Origin: Ailanthus altissimus
Lineage: Eukaryota; Streptophyta; Magnoliopsida; Sapindales; Simaroubaceae
Direction of reading: 5' to 3'
Assembly (NCBI GenBank): GCA_946807835.1
Contig: OX327703.1
Coordinates: 6,951,501-7,015,500 of the forward strand
Length of the DNA: 64,000 nt
In this document: positions 59,342 through 64,000 of the stretch, in pieces
Layout of the letters: the number at the start of each line of letters is the position of its first letter
Numbering within the stretch: the stretch's first letter is position 1
The notes under the pieces: generated by a model
Told to the model about the DNA's origin: nothing
Seen by the model: the letters and a program-made list of their open reading frames with translations, nothing else
The model's database searches: none
Position numbers and translations under genes: made by a program

Positions 59342-59622
59342 TTTAGAATTTGTCTATGAACTTGCGTTAATGTAAAAGTGAGATATTATTCTTATTATTC
59401 TCAAATCTTTGTAGTAATAGATGTCTAATGTAATATTAGTAATTAAAAATATAGTAATGTCAAAAGTACTCGTAAATGTAGTATTAGTCCTTGCATCGAA
59501 CAAATCTTATGAATATATAAGCAATAAATTAGAATTCTATAATTTATAGATGATTGATACTTGATAATAAATTTGTATTACTTTAGGCTTTATAGGTATT
59601 TAATACTTTAAAACTCTTTAGA

Positions 59623-60085
59623 CAAAATGCAGCTTTATGAGAAATAAGTTAACAAATGGCAAAGCTAAGTTCATTATTACCAAATTTTTTCATTGTTATT
59701 TCACCTTAAGATAAATAATTGATCTCACCTAACAAGCTTAGGTTCTTTACAAGTAGTCAATTCGTAACAAAGTGAATTCAACATTTTGTGTTCCAAATAT
59801 TGATGTTGCTATGATTGTAACAATTACTAACGAATATGTATAGTATCTGGAATGCATAGCAAAAGATCAAGAGGGTTGGGCGGTGCTGTGTCACAGTCAT
59901 CATTTAATATTCAAAGAAGTAATGAAGCAATTTGCCTCCCACACCCCCCCATAAATGAACTTGGAAGCTCAAAAATATCTCATGTGGAAGAGGAAGATGT
60001 GTATGCTTGGTTAGCCATAGAATTGATAGGACCTAAAACAAGCCACCAAGATGAATTTATTGGGATTGTCAAGGCTTATCACTAA
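59623..60085 (+). other. conserved core block with a 77-codon open frame (unit C)
   Basis: The frame runs from ATG 59852 to TAA 60083-60085, encoding residues that include SHVEEEDVYAWLAIELIGPK. The homologous frame in unit D (about 61408-61626) differs by both silent and replacing changes and has TAA for CAA. In A and B it is frameshifted in the C-rich tract. I do not recognise the protein, and no exon-intron context is evident. It may be a decayed exon of a gene that was once duplicated with the segment, or chance. Confidence 0.25.
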
Positions 60086-61794
60086 CCAATGTCGTTTCTT
60101 AATACAAAAACTTAGAAATGTTTCCATAAATACTATCTATTGCGTCTTACATTACGTAACAAATTAGTCTTTTAAATTATTGGTAAACTCTCGACTTGTA
60201 ACATAAATTGATGACTCTTGAGAATATATGGATAATTAGATAATATTATCTAAAAACTAATATTTTAAATCATTGACAAAAACTCTCGACTTATGACATA
60301 AGGATAAGACTTAATTTGCAATATTCATTGTTGTATTCCTTTCTATATTATTTTAATTTTTTAATTTTAGTTGGGTTTGTAATTTCTATTAATGTGTCTT
60401 AAGAACACATAATAATAGATAAAAATCAGTTATCAACAACCGAAATCGCTTGTAAATTTATTGGTCAATCAAACAATGTAAATAAATTATGAATTGTTAT
60501 ATTATTTCCCTACCTAACTCTTTTCTTAATCCGTTGACTAAAAAAATATGGATAATTCTGAGTCAATGAATTGAATTTATTTTTTTTAGGCTAAACTGAT
60601 TCGCTCTAAGGGCGTTGGGTTTGATGAGAATCCTAGAATAAAAATGAATTAGATCACTCTAGAAAATTTTCTAATAATGGCATTCCGATGTTTAAGTCAA
60701 TAAAAGTTAGATAAAAGATATAAAGAACGCAAAGACAATAAAAGGGCAATAAAAAAGAGAGACTTATTTAGTGTCCAATAAAACATCCCTTTTATCTCAA
60801 CAATTTTGATTTCTTTTTATAGGTTGCAAGGCCACTTCAACCCATAGTCATAGAATTCCATTAGAACTGGAAAGCATCAAAAGTTTTCCTTTTTGGACCC
60901 ATTTAATAAAAATTTAATTAAAAAAAGTATATTATTCTTACCCTTATTAAACTTCTATTGAGATTATAAGGGTTGTATTTGTAAAAGAAAAAAATCTCAG
61001 ACCTTATGATTCTTAGTGGCATGTCTGCTTTAGATCACTAATATGTGATCGGAATAGTTGACTTAGCCGAAAAGGGCATCTATTGCTAAGAAATTCTCTT
61101 AAGAGAATCAAGAACCACAACCCAACACAAAGACATATGTTCACTTATTGAACTTTGTCGAGGGTAATAGGCTCCAATATGTCCTTAAAGTGTCTAGACT
61201 GAATATATGAACCAAAATCTAAGGAGAAACATAATCTCAAAGAAATTGTGACACATATTTGTGATACATTTTGGAATTAGCATTAAATCAAATCATTTTG
61301 GCGGTCTCTAAATTTATAAATAATGATTCTGATTATTAGAACTATAAAAGAAAAAAAAAATGTTGATTAACATAATTTAGGTTTGTAGGGAAAAAATAAG
61401 AGTTGGAGGATCGCAAAAGATCAAGAATGTTGGGCAGTGCAGTGTCACAGTCCTCAATTAATACTGGATGAAACAAGTTGCCTCCCACCCCCCATAAATG
61501 AAATTGGAAGCTCAAAACTATCCCATGTGGAAGATGAAGATACGTATGCTTGGTTGGCCATAGAATTGATAGGACCTAAAACAAGCCACTAAGATGAATT
61601 TGTTGGGATTGTTAAGGCTAATCACTAATCAATGTCCTTTTTTTTTAACTACAAAAACTTAGAGATATTTTTATCAATACTATCTATCCTATTTTACATT
61701 GAATAAAAATTAATGGTCTTAAAATTTTATGGATAAGTAGACAATATTGCCTAACAAATTAGTCTTTTAAATCATTGACAAACTCTTAACTTGT

Positions 61795-62105
61795 GACATA
61801 AATTAGTGGATCTTGAGAATATATGAATAGATAAATAACATTACCTAACGAATTAGTCTTTTGAATCATTAACAAACTCCTAACTTGTGACATAAAGATA
61901 AAATTTAATTTGTAATATTTTACTGTATTTCTTTAATTCTTTCTATAACTTTAAATTAGTGGGTCTTGAGAATATATGAATAGGTAAATAACATTACTTA
62001 ATGAATTAGTCTTTTGAATCATTAAAAAACTCTTGACTTGTGACATAAGGATAAAATTTAATTTGTAATATTTTACTGTGTTTCTTTAATTCTTTCTATA
62101 ACTTT
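61795..62105. repeat. two-copy tandem repeat, ~155 bp, in unit D
   Basis: AAATTAGTGGRTCTTGAGAATATATGAATAG begins both copies, each ending TTTCTTTAATTCTTTCTATAAC. Units A and C have one copy. Confidence 0.85.
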
Positions 62106-62144
62106 TCTTATATATATATATATATATTGGGTTTGTAATTTCTA

Positions 62145-62580
62145 TTCTTAAGGACATATAATAATAGATAAAAATCAGTTATCAACTACAGAAATTACTT
62201 CTAAATTTATTGGTCAATCAAATAATGTCAATAAACTATGAATTTTTATACTATTTCCTTGTCTAACTTTTTTTTTAATCCGTGAACCTATAAATTTAGG
62301 CAATTCCGAATCAACGAGTTAAAGTTATTTTTTAGACTAAACTGGTTTGCTCTAAAAACGTTTAAGAACATATAATAATAGATAAAAATCAGTTATCAAC
62401 TACAAAAATTACTTCTAAATTTATTGGTCAATCAAATAATGTCAATAAACTATGAATTTTTATACTATTTCCTTGTCTAACTTTTTTTTTTAATCCGTTA
62501 ACCTATAAATTTAGGCAATTCAGAATCAACGAGTTAAAGTTATTTTTTAGACTAAACTGGTTTGCTCTAAAAACGTTGGG
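62145..62580. repeat. two-copy tandem repeat, ~213 bp, in unit D
   Basis: ACATATAATAATAGATAAAA through GGTTTGCTCTAAAAACGTT occurs twice, nearly identical. The second copy leads on into TGGGCTTGATAAGAA as in unit C. Confidence 0.9.
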
Positions 62581-63969
62581 CTTGATAAGAAAAAATAGAT
62601 TAGACCATGCTGAATTTTTTTTTTAATGATAACATTCCAATGCTTAAGTCAATAAAGGTCAAAAAAAATGTAAAAAGAATCGAAAGACAATTAAAAGGGC
62701 GATAAAAAGAGAAAGAGGCTTATTTGGATTCTAACAAAGAAACCTTTTTAGCTTAATAATTTTGACCTTTTTTTATAAGGTTTTGAGGCAAGTTCCATTT
62801 ATAGTTATAGAATTTCACTAGAACTGAAAAACATTAATACTTTTTCTTCTTGGATTTGTTTATTAGAATTTTACTAAAAATATATATATATTTTTCTTAT
62901 CCTTATAGGACTCTTATCGAGATTATATGAGTTATATTTATAGAAAAAACTTCGGACCCTGGGATTTTTAGTGGCAAGTCTACTTTAAATCGCTGATATA
63001 TAATTAGGGTGGTTGGCTTAGCCGAAAAAAAGCACCCAATGCAAAGAAATCCTCTTAAGAGAATCAAGAACCAAGAACCAACTAGAAGACATCTGTTCAC
63101 TTGTGGAGTTTTATCAAGGGTGATAGGCACAAACCAATATGTTCTTGAAGTGTTTGGGCTATGCTTATGGGTTGGAATCCAAGAGAAAACATTATCTTTT
63201 AAAGAAATTGTGACACATGTAATACATTTTAAAATAACATATTCTTTGTTATAACTTTTCCAATTAGCACTAAAGCAAATCATTTTGACAGTCTCTAAAA
63301 TTGCAATAATGATTCTAATTATATAGAACTTTAAAAGAAAAAAATGTTGATTACCAGAATTTAGGTTTGTGGGGAAAAAGAAGAAGAGTTGCTGTAACAG
63401 GTGCAATTTAAAATTTTGTATAATAATTAGAGTATCTATTTTAAAATTTAGGAGGTTCCAAAATAAAGGGTGTTTTAGTGTATGATAAGATCGATATCAC
63501 GAAATTGAAGTATTTGGATTAAGCTTTTGCTTTTTCAACAAGTTTTGAACTTATCCTAAATTAAGATGGACTCTCATTTTATCATCAATTATTACTCTAC
63601 ACCACTTGCATTTCTTCTTTCTTCATGTTTCAGAAACTCATCCAAATCTAGAATCTCTTTGCCTACTAATTTATTTATTTAAAAATAAATAAAAAGCAAC
63701 TGCAAGCTCGAAACCTGAAGATGCCGATTTTTGTTGTTTAACAAATCTTGGATAAAGCCAAAATCAAAAGTTGAGCAGTTCAAGCGTAATCTAGAGCCAA
63801 TTTATTTTGATTACAAACAAAAGAAGACTACATTATTAGACCAATCTTCAATACTAATTCTGGGTTCTCAACTAACCACTTATTTCTTTTTTAGGTTAAA
63901 TAGTTAGCAAAAGATTTCGATATGTTTCTTACAACAGGTAGCAATAGTAAGAAAAAAATACGCGCTTGA

Positions 63970-64000
63970 AAGTTTGCTCTAGCGGTAACACTTGCGCTCA
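63970..64000 (+). other. possible start of a tRNA-derived SINE, cut by the window end
   Basis: GTTTGCTCTAGCGGTAACAC resembles a pol III A-box (TRGYNNARNGG) as found at the start of plant SINEs. It begins where homology to unit A (AGGTAGCAATAG) ends. Too short to decide. Confidence 0.2.

Larger units (their letters stand above)
56870..61412. repeat. segmental unit C
   Basis: Starts with GGACACTAATTTAAAATATA, parallel to 17100 and 36980. It contains the TRIM-like LTR element at 57393-59341 and the conserved block. Core stretches 56870-57387, 59347-59622 and 60086-61412 carry no recognised gene. Right of 61412 the sequence jumps back to the start of the conserved block (unit D). Confidence 0.85.
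61413..64000. repeat. segmental unit D (continues beyond window)
   Basis: Restarts at GCAAAAGATCAAGAATGTTG, parallel to 59859 of unit C, and runs through the same landmarks: GTGGAAGATGAAGATACG, AAGAAATTGTGACACATG at 63204, AAGATGGACTCTCATTTTAT at 63565, and CAATCTTCAATACTAATTCTG at 63841. In the last part it matches 20840-20870 joined to 22925-23140 of unit A, without the solo LTR found in A. No gene recognised; the 167-residue minus-strand frame at 62903-63406 has no domain and is not conserved. Confidence 0.85.

Noticed and set aside
1..64000. CRISPR arrays, tRNA or rRNA genes, bacterial operons
   Set aside because: No regular short-repeat/spacer pattern, no cloverleaf or conserved rRNA words, and no ribosome-binding-site-led gene series. 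The content is plant nuclear repeat DNA.

Overview
The window looks like a gene-poor, transposon-rich intergenic stretch of a flowering-plant nuclear chromosome, most likely a dicot. It is strongly AT-rich. Two decayed Ty1/copia elements carry plant-type primer-binding sites (TGGTATCAGAG). There are several solo LTRs with target-site duplications (TSDs), many MITEs, AT-rich minisatellites and almost no open coding capacity. I found no intact host gene, tRNA, rRNA or CRISPR array. The longest open frames are retrotransposon fragments or by-products of AATT-type repeats. The species cannot be named from the sequence.

Layout. 1-9.6 kb: a GC-edged element with an AATT-rich minisatellite interior, a hAT-type MITE with 8-bp TSD, a small coding remnant with Gly-Pro-Ser repeats, a 912-bp solo LTR with exact TSD, a minus-strand copia-type LTR, and AT-rich filler. 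9.6-9.9 kb: an orphan promoter-like island with two G-boxes, RY motifs and a TATA box. 10.0-16.8 kb: a MITE, then two almost identical 0.92-kb direct repeats (R1, R2) that bracket about 50 copies of a ~45-bp AATT minisatellite. The minisatellite is interrupted by a fold-back element.

17.1-64 kb: an old tandem segmental duplication. The same roughly 5-kb ancestral segment occurs as unit A (17.1-36.96 kb), unit B (36.96-56.87 kb), unit C (from 56.87 kb) and a partial unit D (from 61.41 kb, running off the window). A and B were swollen to about 20 kb each by different later insertions. Because the copies serve as each other's empty-site control, insertion limits and TSDs can be read directly. 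Unit A holds a MULE-type MITE, two solo LTRs, a gypsy 5'-end remnant, a complete-ended Tnt1/Tork-like copia element (27.28-35.45 kb, itself split by a 2.7-kb solo LTR) and part of a fold-back element family. Unit B holds a complete-ended SIRE/Maximus-like copia element (37.65-48.37 kb, split by a 2.3-kb LTR-like insert), a 40-base poly-C tract, another minus-strand LTR, and MITEs of PIF/Harbinger and hAT type. Unit C holds a small non-autonomous LTR element (TRIM-like) with a retroposon nested in its 3' LTR. The C/D junction is a 1,554-bp tandem duplication joined at a short shared motif.

Both copia polyproteins are dead. Stop codons fall mainly at former CAA, CAG, CGA and TGG codons, and catalytic Asp codons have become Asn or Gly, which fits cytosine-deamination decay of methylated DNA. 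The main interest lies in the insertion record, the R1/R2 repeat pair around the minisatellite, the fold-back element with internal G-box palindromes, and the orphan promoter-like island. I did not find a convincing new protein-coding system.
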